DNA of 64,000 nucleotides from Solanum dulcamara (taxonomy: Eukaryota; Streptophyta; Magnoliopsida; Solanales; Solanaceae). Each line of letters opens with the position of its first letter. Position 1 is the stretch's first letter. The stretch lies in contig NC_077247.1 in assembly GCF_947179165.1 (NCBI RefSeq), positions 9,449,001 to 9,513,000 of the forward strand. The letters run 5' to 3'. This document shows, one piece after another, positions 1 to 13,669 of the stretch. The notes beneath the pieces were generated by a model, which was given only the letters and a program-made list of their open reading frames with translations, made no database searches and was not told the origin of the DNA. Position numbers and translations under genes: made by a program.

Positions 1-1367
1 AGGTAGCCAGTAGGAATCATAGGTCGACTAAGCAAAATAAGCAAAAGTAAACTGAAATGTGAGTAAAATACCACAATCAAACGCAGGGCAAGAAGTAAAT
101 GTAGGTATGTACATGAGCATAATAGAAAACAAAAGGAAAGAATCTAACTAACTCAGTCGGGTTTCCATAAATCCGATGGGTATGCTCATGCACAAATAAG
201 GAGTAACCACCTACACGAATTCCCATAAGCCCGACAGATGCAAGAATAGTTAAAGGAGAAAAAGAATGGAACTAAAAGATTCTAGTAGTATAACCATTTC
301 CCAAACTTGAACCGAACCATATCTAACTAAAACACCTCAACCCATAACTGAGAGTAGACAAAGACTTAATCGAGGATTCATCAGGGAAAATAGGAATTTA
401 ACCACGTGCGAGCTGACCACGGACTAAAACCGGGTAACTATAGCTAATAAGTTGACATGAGTGGGCTAGACCATGGACCTTAATCGGGTAGCTTTAGCCA
501 AAGGTCGAGCACGAGTAAGCTAGACCGCGGACTATAACCGGGTAACTGTAACTAGAAAACCTGAACACAAGTAAGTTCGACCACGGACTGGAATTGGGTA
601 TCTGTAGCTAAGGAACCGATCACAAGTAAGCTAGACTACAGACTTTAATGGGGTAACTGTACCTAAGGAACTGAACCGAGATAGAATCAGCATTCAACCG
701 TGCGCTATGGGGAGTGCCTCAAAACCAAGCGCCATCAATATGTCATTCCAGCCCAAACTGAACATACCCTAAATCACCGAAGGAGCTTCCAAAAATCAAG
801 AACCGAACGATATAAGGCCAATAGGAGAACAAGGTATTATGGAGGTAAAGTCACAATCTGAGTTACTTCCTAGCTAAGGCTTAGACTATCAAACTCAAGT
901 CTGCTTTGTCAGTCTACAGAGAGCTAACCGTCTGAAACGACATCGGAAAATCTCTAAGGCCCAATGGCACCAAAACCGCATAAGTCTAAGGCAACACTAA
1001 TATAAGCCTTGACTAAGTCCAAACATGCTTCCAAACATATAACCACGGGCACAGTATTCACCATAAGGCATGGATGATCAACAATAATAGTAGTCATGCT
1101 TACACAGTCCAATAATTACCCAAAATAAGGCTTAGGACATAGATTCTAGGAAATTAGCATGCTCAACACCCAAACCGCTCATAACTCATACAAAATAATG
1201 TACAATTGCCTAAACATGCTCATTCTTACAATGGGAAAATTGTAGCCTACCTCAAAGACGACCACGTGCACTCCAACTCATGAAACTAGAGCCTTTCCCT
1301 TCTGAGTGGCCTACGAATGCTGCCACGCTATCAACAAGAGAACCACAACATTAATACAATCATTATG
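1..1367 (-). mobile_element. LTR C, continuation to window edge
   Basis: Left of solo LTR D and its TTATG duplication, this reads as the continuation of LTR C. It holds a minisatellite at 411-683, as other Ty3 LTRs here do in the same relative place. The LTR end is not reached, so solo LTR against full element cannot be decided. Confidence 0.5.
411..683. repeat. 54-bp minisatellite, five copies
   Basis: Units begin at about 411, 465, 519, 575 and 629 (spacing 54-56 bp). They share GCTAGACCACGGACT-like and CCGGGTAACTGTAGCTA-like words with 20-30 percent divergence between copies. Confidence 0.8.
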
Positions 1368-3436
1368 TGTAACATCCCTCAAAATGCTCACAAGTGCCTT
1401 AAGAGTGCCTTCGGATTAGGCCGCTCATGTAACGCATTATTCTTAATCTTTTAAAAAACTCTGAGTTCGAAATATCGATCGAGGGGTCAAAATCTGTGGG
1501 AAAATGGTCTCGGTGGATTTTAAAGACCCGTATATCAGAAGATAGATTTCTCAAGAAATTGCATAAAATAGAAAGGTCCACGACAAGTCCGCGTCGCGGA
1601 CCTGGCAAGGGTTTTCTGGCCAAGTTGGATTTTTAGTAAGGGTATTTTAGACTTTTTCCAAATTGTTAGATAATGAACCTAGACATTTTTAGGACCTAAT
1701 TCAACTCTATAAATTAACCTAAACCCTTAATTCTATTCATTCTTCTACAATTCACCTACTAAAATATTTCTCTCTACAAAATACTCTCAAGGACTCCATT
1801 GAAGACTTCAAGTAAATTCACTCAAACTCTCCATCAAAACTCTCAAGTTCTTCCAAATTATTTGGTGTTGTCACTTAAGGTATGTAGGTATTGATTCATG
1901 GATCCTTTCATCCATGAAGCCCAATCAATTTCTCAAGTCTTCTATCAAATTAAAGAATAGTATTTTATGGGTTTTATGATCTCTACTCCTATTGCATGAA
2001 TTTTGATTCAAATTATGATTATGAGTCTATTTTGATATAAATTGATGGTTATTGCATTAAATTGAAGAGTTTTTTTATGAATTCTCCTATTTTGATCTCT
2101 AGAGTTCATGATAAAAATTATGAGTATTTTAATTATACTTCCTAATGATATTATCTATATAAATTATGTATGGGATGATATAAAGTTTATGATCATGCAT
2201 GTTTTCAAATCAATTACATAATTTTCAAATCAATTGATCATGCATTCATGTCTTACCCTAATTTCAATTATAAGCTACGATCATGAATTTTCAAAGTATG
2301 AATTATGATTATGTATTTCAATAATGAGATGTTTATGTATGTATGATTTATAATGTGGAAAGACAATACCCTCATTGAACTTATGTTATGAAAGTGAGCT
2401 ACTCCATGATTTCAAATCTATGATAATTACTATGATATATGAACTTATGATTTCTATGCTATGTATGTATTCCGTGGGATTTGACTTAGCACTGAATGTG
2501 GACTTGAGGTGGGGGCTCGAAATACAGGGTCCTTATATAAAGTCTCTTGTCTCATAACTACGTGCCACCGTAGGTACAAAGGCATTAGAGGTGAATACCC
2601 AAATCTCTAAGAGGTGAGTACCCAAAATATCAAGTCTTGGAGGTGACTACCCAGTTCACATAACCGCTTAGTGGATCCACTTAGGCATGTAGGAGTCTAC
2701 CTTGGCAAGTAGTCTCCCCCTTTCCTCCGATGTAGGGGTAACATTGAGATTCCATAGTATAGCTCGCATGGTCTTATTGTCGGTTATGGTTCCTATCCCA
2801 CATATGTATGGTCCTTTTCATGATCTAAATGACTAATCCTATCTTTTACTTTATATGATACTCTTATGGTTATTATGCATTGATCCTTCTTAAAGACTAC
2901 TTATGATTTTTTGCTACTTCTCCTATCATGCTATTTAAAATGGTCATTTGTACAAACATGGTTTTCTATGCGTTGCATTGCCTACATACTTAGTACATTC
3001 CAACGTACTAATGCATACATTTGCCTACATTGTCTCATAATATAGGGGTTGAGGTTGAAGATCATATTCGTCCACGTGGCTACTTAAGTTTTTCTATCCG
3101 GCGATTTTTGTGATGAGTCCTCATTTATCGGGGACTAGTCATCTAGTTGGTTATTGTTTCAAGTACTTTTTGTTATGTTTCATATTGATGGTGAGATAGT
3201 GACATGTCTTAGCCCCCGCCCATACCCATGTGTAGAGGCATCTAGTTGGACAAATGTTTCGAGTCTATACTATCATGTGATATTCTTTATTTACTATTCA
3301 AGATTTAGACTCTCTTATGATGTTTTCGCTTTTACTTTACCTTATGTATTCTTATGATATGTACAAGAAGCTTGGTTGGAGACCTTCATAGTTTTAATCG
3401 CCGTGTTACGACTAGGCCCTAGGTCGGGCCGTGATA
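1368..3436 (+). mobile_element. Solo LTR D nested in LTR C
   Basis: 2069 bp from TGTAACATCCCTCAAAATG to GGTCGGGCCGTGATA, flanked by a 5-bp duplication TTATG (1363-1367 and 3437-3441). The last bases are TA instead of the canonical CA. A TATA-like TCTATAAATTA lies near 1708 and a pyrimidine-rich leader follows. The 15-bp palindrome GTCCGCGTCGCGGAC is at 1587-1601. No internal domain, hence solo. Confidence 0.85.
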
Positions 3437-4753
3437 TTATGATACTAAAATTATTGAATTTGAAGATGGATGAATTTTAGAGTCTAAAATTGGAAATTAT
3501 GGGACCCACTCCGCAATTCATAGAATTGACTCCAAGAATAGGTGCTAACTACTACCCCTAGCTCATGCTCCAAGAAGAAACACAATTCACACCCTAAATC
3601 AGCCCAAACACTATCATACATTCATGATCAACCTCAAGCTTTAAGAACTTAGAAATGCTGGAAAATGGAGAAATTACCTCAAAGGAAGCCTCAATTTCTA
3701 ATTCTAAATACACCACTGGATACCCCTCGAACATCTACTCAAGATAGACTTTAGAATCACCCAAATCTCCCCTGAATTGAAGAAGAAATCACACTTTGAA
3801 ATTTAATTCAAAATCTAAAAACCAAGTCTTAAGAACGACCCTCAAGTCTGGCTTTAGCGATCACCCGAGGATTTCTTAAGTGACACACACCTAAAAGGCG
3901 GACCTCACCTTAACGACTACTGGATGCTTAAGCAACCAGACACTTTAGCGACAGGGCTGTCGCTTAACCGACACCCGCCCAATAGGGATGGTCATTTTAG
4001 AGAGCTCCTGGCCACTTAAGAGACACTCACTTTAGCGACCAAGGGTCGCTTAAGCGACGGCACCCGATACAGCTGGTGCAAAAACAAGCCTAGCATGCCA
4101 AATCCTCTAACAGGGTGCTCGAGATTTGTTCGAAACCCCATGCGTGCAAATGAGATATGCTACACCACCAAATTTGATGTTTTAGACTCAATGGTGAAGT
4201 TGAAATTTCCATACGAGATTGTTACAACTGAAAGTGGGTCCCACACCCAAAGGCCATTTTGAGCCAACTTGCACAATGGGCCTTGAGATTAGATTGGAAG
4301 CCTAGGGAAGCAAATGAAGGATCGTTCTAGACTAAACTCAACATTCTAGAACTAACCACACTGTTAGAATTTTAATTCGAGTGCATTTTCCAAGAATTTT
4401 GACCAAAGTCAACTATAGGCCAACTTTCGAAGGCAAAAGCACCGAATGGTCTTAAACTCGCACCGATTGCCACGGTACTCGTGCCTATCATGAACTGGCC
4501 TAATTTGGTCATTCTAGAGCTATGGAACCGTTAAAATTCTATTCTGAGGTAATTTACTTGAAGTTATGATCAAAGTCAACTTTTCAAGTTATAAAAGCTC
4601 CAAAATAGGGAAATAGGCCTAAAACCCAAACGAATGACCAGATGACCGAACAATCAGTGCCAGCAAGTCATAAATGACTTGGGATTGATATAGAAATACT
4701 CTAAACGATGGGATTAATACTTTAATTCAAAAATGGCCTAAAGGTTCATTACA
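3437..4753 (-). mobile_element. LTR C, 5' part, inserted in element A integrase
   Basis: Minus-strand LTR starting TGTAATGAACCTTTAGGCC at 4753, within the integrase relic. It has a cluster of GTCGC/GCGAC words at 3850-4060, including the 14-bp palindrome GTCGCTTAAGCGAC (4045-4058). The sequence is interrupted at 3436 by solo LTR D and resumes at 1367. Confidence 0.65.
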
Positions 4754-6036
4754 CCATCATATTTTGAACTCTAATACGTATGCCCTTAACATATCCTCTA
4801 GTCTTTGGATTGTCCGTTCGTTTTGCCCATCGGTTTGAGGATGGAAGGTGGTGTTTATCTTTACTTGGTACAAAGACCCCTTTGAAATGATCTCCAAAAA
4901 TAGGAAGTGAATTGGGTACCGTGATCCAAAATAATCGACAACGGCACACCATGCAACCTCATCAACTCCTACATATACAACTTAGCATAACCTCGATACT
5001 ATAAGATGTCTTGACCGGTAAGAAGTGAGTCAACTCGTTCATCCTATCAATAATCACCCCAATTGAATCATGATGCTTTCGAGTACGAGGCAAACCTACT
5101 ACAAACTCTATATTCACATCTTCTCACGTACAGATGGGAATTTCAATGTCTTGGGCTAGGTCACCCTGCCTTTGATGTTCGGCCTAAACTTGTTGGCAAT
5201 TCAGACATTCGGCCACGAACCTTGCTTTATCCTTTTTTATGCAACCCTACCAATAAAGCTCTTGTGAGTTTTGTTACATCTTAGTCAAACCGGATGAATG
5301 GAGTATGAGGAATTGTGAGCCTTTTTCAAGATCAAACTTCTTAGGTCACCCACATCCAGAACATATAACCTTCCTTGGTAACGAAGTAATCTATCCCCCC
5401 TTGCAAAAAGACCTCTACCTTATTTTCTTTCACCAACTTCTTTAACTCTACAAATGTCGGTTCAAGGTCTTGTTTTGACTTAACATCCACCATCAAAGAT
5501 AATTCGGACCCGTTGTGAATAAATATACCACTATCATCGAAACCACTAAACTCCACCCCTAATCTAGCCAACCGGTGAACGCCCTTTACCAATTCCCTAT
5601 TTCCTTCATTAGCATGAGCCACACTTTCCATGAATATTCTACTAAGTGCATTGGCAACCATATTGGCTTTACCCGGATGATAATGCACACTCATGTTATA
5701 GTCTTTGAGGAATTCAAGCTACCTCATTTGCCTTAGATTGAGGTCCTTTTGGATGAACACATATTGGAGTGGTAAACACATCCACATGTACCCTATAGAG
5801 GTAATGCCGCCAAATATTTAGAACAAATACAACAGGTGCTAATTCAAGATCACGTGTATGATAGTTTTATTCCTGCACCTTCGATTGCCTAGAATCATAG
5901 GCTATAACTTGTCTTTTTGCATCAATACACAACCCAAACCAATCTTTGAAGTATCAAAATAAACCAAAAACCCTTTTGAACCTTCCGGTAAAGTCAAAAT
6001 AAGAGCGGAGATAAGTCGATCTTTCAAAGTTTAGAA
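4754..6036 (-). pseudogene. RNase H and partial integrase of chromovirus A
   Basis: Continuation of element A beyond solo LTR B1. RNase H relic about 5700-6030 (LVYFDTSK, VLMQKDK); then SVHYHPGKANMVANALSR (5341-5694 frame), which marks the RNase H end; then an integrase relic with RMNELTHFLPVKTSYS, FHPQTDGQ-type and ERTIQRLEDML-type pieces in shifting frames. Integrase stops abruptly at 4754, where LTR C begins. Confidence 0.8.
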
Positions 6037-6448
6037 TGTCACGACTCAACCTCATAGGCCATGACTGATGCCCGAACTGGACACTCGTGTACACACCTGT
6101 TAACTATAGTCAAACAACGCATAATTTAGAACTTAAAAAAATAGAATGTCATCTTAAAACTACCACATATTTATATATTAACACAACCTGTCTCATGAGG
6201 AGTCACAACTTATTAATAGGTAACACAATACAAAAGCTGATGAGGCTATCATGGCATGTGGGAATGTCCCACTATATACATAAACGCGATCCAACAAGGC
6301 TGCCACTATGAAAGGGAATGTCCCAAAACATAGGTCATACTAGCACAGCTGAACAACATCTATATACAACCCACACATATGTCTACATACCTTTAAGAGT
6401 ATCAACAGTATCATATGGAGGGACAAGGCCCCGCAGTACCCCTGAATA

Positions 6449-6451
<3 letters not shown>

Positions 6452-6511
<60 letters not shown>
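6452..6511. repeat. (AT)n microsatellite in LTR B1
   Basis: About 30 uninterrupted AT dinucleotides directly after CCCTGAATAAAC. The same site in LTR B2 has a shorter AT run. Confidence 0.95.
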
Positions 6512-6513
<2 letters not shown>

Positions 6514-7784
6514 AAAAGGGTCTATACTATAAGTATAGGCTCTGAGATGAAGGAGCACTCCAAGATAGTTGAATAGGAATCCTAGGCTGGCAGATCACCA
6601 AGGCTAGTGCCTATACCTACGGGCATGAAATGCATCCCCCGAGGAAGGGGGTCAGTACAGGATAAGTACTAAGTATGTAAAGCATGAAATACAATAAGAA
6701 AGATCGTGACTGAAGTAGAGAGTCCAGGAGACAAGTATAATAATCAAGAACTCATTGTACCTGTGTCTTACGGAACAAAGCATGCATATCATTATTATAT
6801 ACTGTACCCAGCCCATTATGGGACTCGATGCCATAATCGTATCATTATACTATCATATTATCATATGCATATATTATATCATATTCGTCCCTCTAATAAG
6901 GGACTCGGTGAATAAAGGTGTGTATACGCATATCGTACCTGGCCCATCATGGGACTCGGTGCCATCAAATCTTCATATCATTATATACATATACTATACT
7001 AATAAGGGATTCGATGAGGATGTAATAAAGTTGTGCACGATAACATACCCATCTCGAGACTTGGTGAAAGAAGTATTAATAGCATGCACGAGCAGAGTAG
7101 TGAGTAGCCATATGCAAATTAAATAATCACCTGAGACTCAATAGAATAATTAGACTAAACTCGCACTTGAGTATTAAAGGCGATAATCATATTAAATACC
7201 GTTTGAATGTCACTATGGACCATATCAAATGGAGCCTCAAGAATCATAGACATGTATCAAGACAATGTGAAATAGCTTATGGAATCAGAGACATTTGTCA
7301 TCGTAGAGTCTTTAGAAATATGAGCTTATACATCCCACTACTATTCAACATATAGAAGGCTCGAAGTCAGTAGCTCACTACTTTAAGAGTTTTAGCATCC
7401 AGAAGTGAATACGGATCATGAATCATGTTCGGAACTTATGAATGAAATTACCCCAAAGTTCATATCATTCATCACTTACGTGTAAGACATGCCAAAATAA
7501 AGAAGGGATAGCTTTACATATCTGCTGAAGGTTATTCGTAATCTCTTTTGCTTCATCGCCCCTTTAGCCTATTTAATATAAAAGTAACGTTAATGTTAGC
7601 AACTACACTCTCTAGTCTATAAACCCGTAGCCCATCACTTATTGAATTTATTCTTTGGCTTATACTTTCTCATTAAGGGTTTTTCATTATTTAAGGACTT
7701 AACGAAAATTGGAAAACATTTCCCCTATATATCCGTCTAACCCGAATTTCCAATTATCCTCCTATTAACACAGAAATACAAACA

Positions 7785-7791
<7 letters not shown>

Positions 7792-7844
<53 letters not shown>
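7792..7844. repeat. (AT)n microsatellite in LTR B1
   Basis: About 26 AT dinucleotides near the upstream part of the LTR. Confidence 0.95.
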
Positions 7845-7846
<2 letters not shown>

Positions 7847-8649
7847 CCTCATAATTCATCCCATAACAATTCTAACAACCCAACAACTTCTCTAAATCCA
7901 TTTCAACCCACAATTTCCTATAACATCAATTTTATGCATTTTCTTACTTCTGATTTCGTCCAATCCAATTTTAATAACTCCATTACAATGCTATTAACAC
8001 AATTACACCATAAAACAAAAAAATCTTACCTTAATTTTCTTGAAGGAATTTCTACTCTTAATTGCTCCAATTTCGCAATTCCTTCTTCCTCGATTCAATA
8101 TCCAATGTTGCTATCACCTCCTTGAACTTGTAAATCACCTTAGAATTAAATCAAAGGAAAATTATTATTTTTTAAAACAACCATGGCTGGTCGTGAACAG
8201 TAGCAGCTATGGTTGCTCCTTTTTTTTCCTAAGTTTTGTTTTTTTCTAATTTGCAAAGTGAAAATGAATTCACTAAGTTGATCTTTAACTATATGTATGG
8301 TTCCTCTTGGTTGGACACATACCACCCCTTTTAATGACTCACCATTATTTTTCTTTGTTATTTTATTTTATTTATTTATAATTTTCAGGTGGGGCCCACT
8401 TTCAATAATTAAATTAATTAATCAATTTTTATTAATTATTAATTCTTATCTAATAATCTAATCACAATTAATTATTCCCTAATCTCCAATAATATTTCCA
8501 TACTAAACAAAATTTACAACAATTTATGTAATAATTAAAATTGAAAATTAAAAGTTCTTATTTTATGTCCGAAAATAATTCTGCCTTTAACTTGAGTCGA
8601 TTTGTTTGCAAATATTTTGATATATAAATATACGGGGTATAACATAGAA

Positions 8650-9997
8650 GCTCTTCTCACACTCATCTGTCCATAGGAACTTTGCTTCTTTTGATTCAAC
8701 TTCGTCATAGGAGATGAAATAGCAAAGAACCCTTCGACGAACCTTCTATAGTACCCGTCTAGACCCAAAAATCTCCTAATATCCGAAGGAGACAATGGTC
8801 TAGGCCAGTTCTTGATTGCCTCCATTTGCTTAGGATCCACCTTGATCTCGTCGCCGAACACTATGTGACTAAGAAATTCCACTTCTTTCAACAAAAATTT
8901 GCACTTACTAAATTTTGCAAACAGTTGACTATCCCTCAAAGTTTGAAGCACAACCCTCAAATGGTTCTTATGTTCTTCCTCACCTTGAGAGTAAATAAAT
9001 ATGTCGTCAATGAAGACCACCACGAATGTATCAAGGTAGGATTTGAACACCCTATTCATTCCCTGAACAACGCCGGTGCATTCGTCAATCCAAATGACAT
9101 TACTACAAACTCAAAGTGACCATACCTAGATCGAAAAGTCGTTTTGGGAATGTCACGCTCCCTCAGCCTTAGTTGATGATAATCGGTCCGATGATCAATT
9201 TTGGAAAAGTAACTTGCCCATTGCAATTGATCAAATAAGTCATCTATTCTAGGAATTGGATAATTGTTCATAACAATCAACTTGTCAATTGATGGTAATC
9301 TATGCACATTTGAAGCAACCCATCCTTCTTTCTCACAAATAACACAGGAGAACCCCAAGGTGAAATACTTGGCCTTATGAACCCTTTCTCTAATAAGTCT
9401 TTCAATTGTTCCTTTAGCTCTTTTAATGCAGCCGGGCCATTCGATAGGGAGGAATAGAGATAGGCTAGGTATCGGGGAGAAAATCGATACCAAAATCAAC
9501 TTTTCTTTTGGGAGGAAACCGGAGAGGTCACCGAGAAAGACATTGAGAAACTTATTGACTATGAGAACCGACTCAAGAGAAGGACTTTAGGATTCGACAT
9601 CCCTAACCATCACAATATGGTAGATGCAACCCTTAGCAATCAACTTTCGGGCATTAAGACAAGAAATGAACCTACCTTTCACTATTGAATCATGACCCTT
9701 CCATTCAAGAATAGACTTATTAAGGAATTGAAACTTGACTCGATGAGTTCTACAATCTGTGGAAGCATAAGATGCATGCTACCAATCCATCCCAAGGATA
9801 ACATCAAAATCTACCATGTCAAGATCTATGAGATCACAAGGAACAACTTTATGCAAAATAGACACGGGACAAGTCTTATAGACCTTTCTAGCAACAACTG
9901 ACTCACCAACGGAAGTAGATACCAAAGAAGGCTCTACTAACATTTTGGGTAACACATCAAATCTATTAGATAAGAATGGAGTAACAAATGATAAATT
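8650..9997 (-). pseudogene. Protease and reverse transcriptase of chromovirus A (broken)
   Basis: A protease relic (DVILGMDW type, with stops) occupies about 9600-9997. RT covers 9499 to about 8650 in two frames: [39 protein letters not shown], then a shift near 9057, then [11 protein letters not shown] with the FIDD form of the catalytic YxDD, and the connection [16 protein letters not shown] ends exactly where solo LTR B1 is inserted. Confidence 0.88.
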
Positions 9998-11153
9998 TTA
10001 ACCTAGATCTAATAACACATACACATCAAAATCAAAATCAAAGACCTTTAACATATTGGTAACAATATTAGGTGCTTCCTCAACCTTTTGCCTCCCATGC
10101 AAAGCATAAAAGCAGTTGGTGCATTGGATACCTCCTTGAGCTTGTTTACCATAAGCAATTTGGCCTTGAGTCCTACCACCACCACCTCTACAATCTCTAG
10201 CATGATGGCCAGTTTTGCCACACATGAAGCATGCATTGGAGTCGGCTAAGCATTCCCCTTTGTGTGTCCCTTCACACTTCTTGCAAGTGGGAAAAGCTTG
10301 AGCACCAACATTCTCTTTGGAACCATCAGGTTAGCACCCTTGTCCTTGTTGAACCTTGAAGGAGGAGTATTGGTGGAACCTTGCCCCATGAATCATTGCC
10401 CACCTTGGCCCTTTCCATTACCACTATAGCCGGACCTTTGATTGAATCCTCCACCATCAACTCTAGCTTTCTTGAACCCTCTTGACCTCTCCCTCAACTT
10501 CTCATTTTTAATTTGCTTTGCATGTGTCATAAGTCAGGAGATGTCCATCTCTTTAACCAACATGTACATCTTGCACTCTTTGGATACCAAACTAGAAACA
10601 CCAGAAATATACTTTCTCATCCTTGCCCTCGGCGAAGATTGATGAACTCTTGGATCTTTGCCTCCCTTATCTCCAAGGGAAAGAAGCAGTCTATGAAATC
10701 CCCATTGAATTTTTCCCACTCTATGGGCTCTATATCTTTACCCCTCTCAACTACCCATTGCTCATACCAAACCTTTGCCACTCCCTTGAGTTGATAGGCC
10801 ACTAGCTCGGCCTTTTCATGTGGAGGCACACCCATGATAGCCTTTATACGATAGACCTCATCAATGAACTCCATAGAGTCCTCATCTACTTTAGAACTAT
10901 CGAACTCAGGTGGATTCATTCTCTTGAAGTATCGAATCATAGAAGCCGGAGTAGACACTTGAGGAGGAGGAACAACTCCTTGGTTGTTTTGGTTGGCTAC
11001 GGCTTGAGCCAATAATGTGACGATATTCCAGAATTCTGCATGGGTCACTCCCTTCATGATGTTGAGCTTCAGGAATCGAAGAAGCTTGGTCCTCATCCTC
11101 AACTCTTGCTCTAGATGGAGGCACTCTTCTTGGAGGTATGATCTAGAGGACAT
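9998..11153 (-). pseudogene. gag of chromovirus A (degenerate)
   Basis: The capsid-like region is open at 10617-11153 with Ty3 gag marks (ANQNNQG, MNPPEF, FIDEV, YQLKGVAKVWYEQW, FFPLEIREAKIQEFINLR). It then loses frame and lacks the expected segment after LRRGQG. A CCHC zinc knuckle CFMCGKTGHHARDC (10190-10231) follows after an internal gap with stops. Gag packages the element RNA; here it is not translatable as one protein. Confidence 0.85.
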
Positions 11154-11337
11154 AAAATGATATGTTAGTTAGAGGATATCTTAGGACACTCTAGAGCACG
11201 ACATAAATTTGGAAGAAGTGAAAACTTTTCTAAGCATCTCATAGTCTCCTATTCATAGTTGTGGGGCATTTTAGAATCATGAATAAGACCCTATTTGATG
11301 CAGTATGTTGGACTTTGAGAACCAATTCAAAACTTTG

Positions 11338-11351
11338 AGCTCGGATACCAA
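11338..11351 (-). other. Primer-binding site of element A
   Basis: Minus-strand TTGGTATCCGAGCT, a variant of the initiator-Met tRNA site TGGTATCAGAGC used by Ty3 elements, one base inside the 5' LTR. Confidence 0.75.
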
Positions 11352-11352
11352 G

Positions 11353-13669
11353 TGCTTCACGCCGCAAGCCTAGGGCCTAGACATTGATACGATGAATGAG
11401 ACACCCAGAGGTACCTCACCCAAGCCTCTTAACAATCATATAGCTCTTCATAAGTAATGACATTCAATAACAATAAGCAAAAGTAGAGGGATAATAGGAC
11501 TAAGGGAAACGACATAAAACCAAAAGTCATTCACAACGTCAAACATCATCTATTTGTCCTACAATACCTCTACATATTTAAACTTGGTGGGGCTAAGACA
11601 TGTCCCTAGCTCACCCTCAATATAATGTCAAAAAAGTACCTAAAGATAACCAAAGTTTATACATTTCATATGCTAGAAGAAGAAAGGATGTTATTTTTGA
11701 AACATGGAAACTCACCAAAGTAGTAGCCTTCAACGTAATCAACTAGCCACGGGGAGGAGAATGCGGAGCAAGTCGGTTCCTACATAGTGATATCATGTAG
11801 GCAATAAAGTATGTATTAGTACTTTGAATGTACTAAGTATGTAGGCATGCATGGACATTTTAAGAAACATTAGAACATTTGTATCATGTGAAACATAGTG
11901 CAGTGCATGCATAATCATTCATGTGAATAACCTTTAAACATTCATTTTGTGGGAAGATGACTGTAACCGATATCTAAGACCGTGCGAGCGATTATATGGA
12001 ATCCAACATAACCCCTTACATTGGCACGGGGAGACTACTTGTTGGGTAGAGCTCCATCAACTTCATTCATTTCTTTAACTTTAACTTTAAGGGCTATTTA
12101 TGGATCCACTAGCCTAAGCAGACAAGGGCTCCTATGTTGGCGCATAGTTAATACAATATGAGACTTTACTTAAGGACCCCTTAGGTCGAATTCCCATCCA
12201 TATGCTACATTCGGTACTAAGTCAAATCCCACGGAATAGTTCATATGATAATAACATAATCATTTACATAATTTTAGATCATCGAAACCTCATTCGGTGG
12301 AATAGCTCATTAAAACCTTTCATTTGATTCAAATATGTGAGAATTTTTCTTATCACATAAGAATCCATTCTTTGGCTAAGAATCCCTTTAATCATCATTC
12401 ATACATTTCATCATTCATTTCATTTCATAAGACTTCCTTTTTATTATAAACATTATTTTCATAAATATTCATTTGGGAGTCAAACTTTCACTTCAACTTC
12501 ATTGAACATATAGTAAAACTTTGTGGGTTCTATTCATTCAACCTTCAAATCATTTAAAATCCATAATAACATGCATGAGATTAATGTATGCATCAATCGA
12601 AACATCTTTAAAGCAACCCACCAATATTCTTTAAAACTCCTTTTCATGCCTTCATATAAGGATCGTTTATAAATAAATCATTTTATGAAATCAAGACTCA
12701 ATATAAGACAATTTAGGAAAATACACTTCAAATATTCAACAATCTATGCATTTGAAATCATAATATAAAAACCCATAAGAGTTATCATTTGAATGAGCTA
12801 TTTAGGTTTAGAAAACACTTTGGGCTCCATGGTTGAAAGAATCTATGGATGAGACCCACATACCTTGGGGAAACAAATTCCTAAAGCAAGCTTCGAGAGT
12901 GGAAACTTGAAGAACCTTGAAGTAAAAACCCTAGTCTTGGCTTGAAACCCTTGGGAGAACTTGAGAAGAGAGAAATCTTATTTTTTGAGACTGTGTTAGA
13001 ATGAGGGATTGGAATGGCTTAGGGTCATTTAGATAGGTGAATTCAACCCTCAAAACGGCCTCACTTTGTGTTAAAATACAAGAAAAGACCAAAATGTTCC
13101 TTTTTTAAAACTGGCCAGACAGGCTTCATGGAGGGCCCATCACGGCCCATTATGCTCGCCACAGTCCGTGTGGTGTCCCATGATGATTGACTTGGAGGGA
13201 AGAATTCTGGGGTTGCAAGGAAAGTCTCTGAACTTCCACCACGCTCCATGGTGGTGTCCCGTGATGATTGACTTGGAGGGAAAAATTCTGGGGTTGCAGG
13301 GAAAGTCTCTGAATTCCTCCACTGAGGAAAAAGCTCTGAACTTCCTCCACGGAGACCTTCACCATCCGTGGAAGGCATCACCGTCCGTGAACCGCGACCG
13401 TGGTCCTTGCCTTGGAATTTTTTCTAAGGCCTTAGGGGAGTGGTCACCACGGAGGGCACCATGGTCCATGTTTCTCACCATGGTCCATGGTCCCTTCCCT
13501 ACAAGTCTGAGTCTCGGAATTACCATCACTTGGCTCACCACAAGGTGTGGTGCTCACCATGACCCGTGATGGCATTTCGTGGTCATCACTGGTGCCAGTT
13601 TCTAATTTCTTATGAGATTTCATCCTTTGTTCCTTTTTTAAGGACTTTCCAAATTTCGGGGGTCTTACA
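11353..13669 (-). mobile_element. 5' LTR of Ty3 chromovirus A
   Basis: Read on the minus strand the LTR starts TGTAAGACCCCCGAAATTTG at 13669 and ends GGCGTGAAGCA at 11353, directly before the PBS. Its end shares GGCCCTAGG with solo LTR D, so A and D may be related families. A segment at 13130-13590 is rich in CCATGG and CACGG/CCGTG words and has an 81-bp tandem duplication. Base 13670 onward is the outer flank (ACTAT). Confidence 0.8.

Larger units (their letters stand above)
6037..8644 (-). mobile_element. Solo LTR B1 inside the pol of element A
   Basis: Minus-strand LTR from TGTTATACCCCG (8644) to GTTGAGTCGTGACA (6037), 2608 bp, with a perfect 5-bp duplication TAGAA (6032-6036 and 8645-8649). 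Element A resumes its RNase H reading across it. No internal region, so it is a solo LTR formed by LTR-LTR recombination. Contains AT microsatellites at 6452-6511 and 7792-7844. Confidence 0.9.

Noticed and set aside
3437..4753. Reading this LTR as the 3' LTR of element A
   Set aside because: Its start (TGTAATGAACC) does not match the 5' LTR of A (TGTAAGACCCCC), and A integrase is cut mid-domain at the junction, so a separate insertion fits better.
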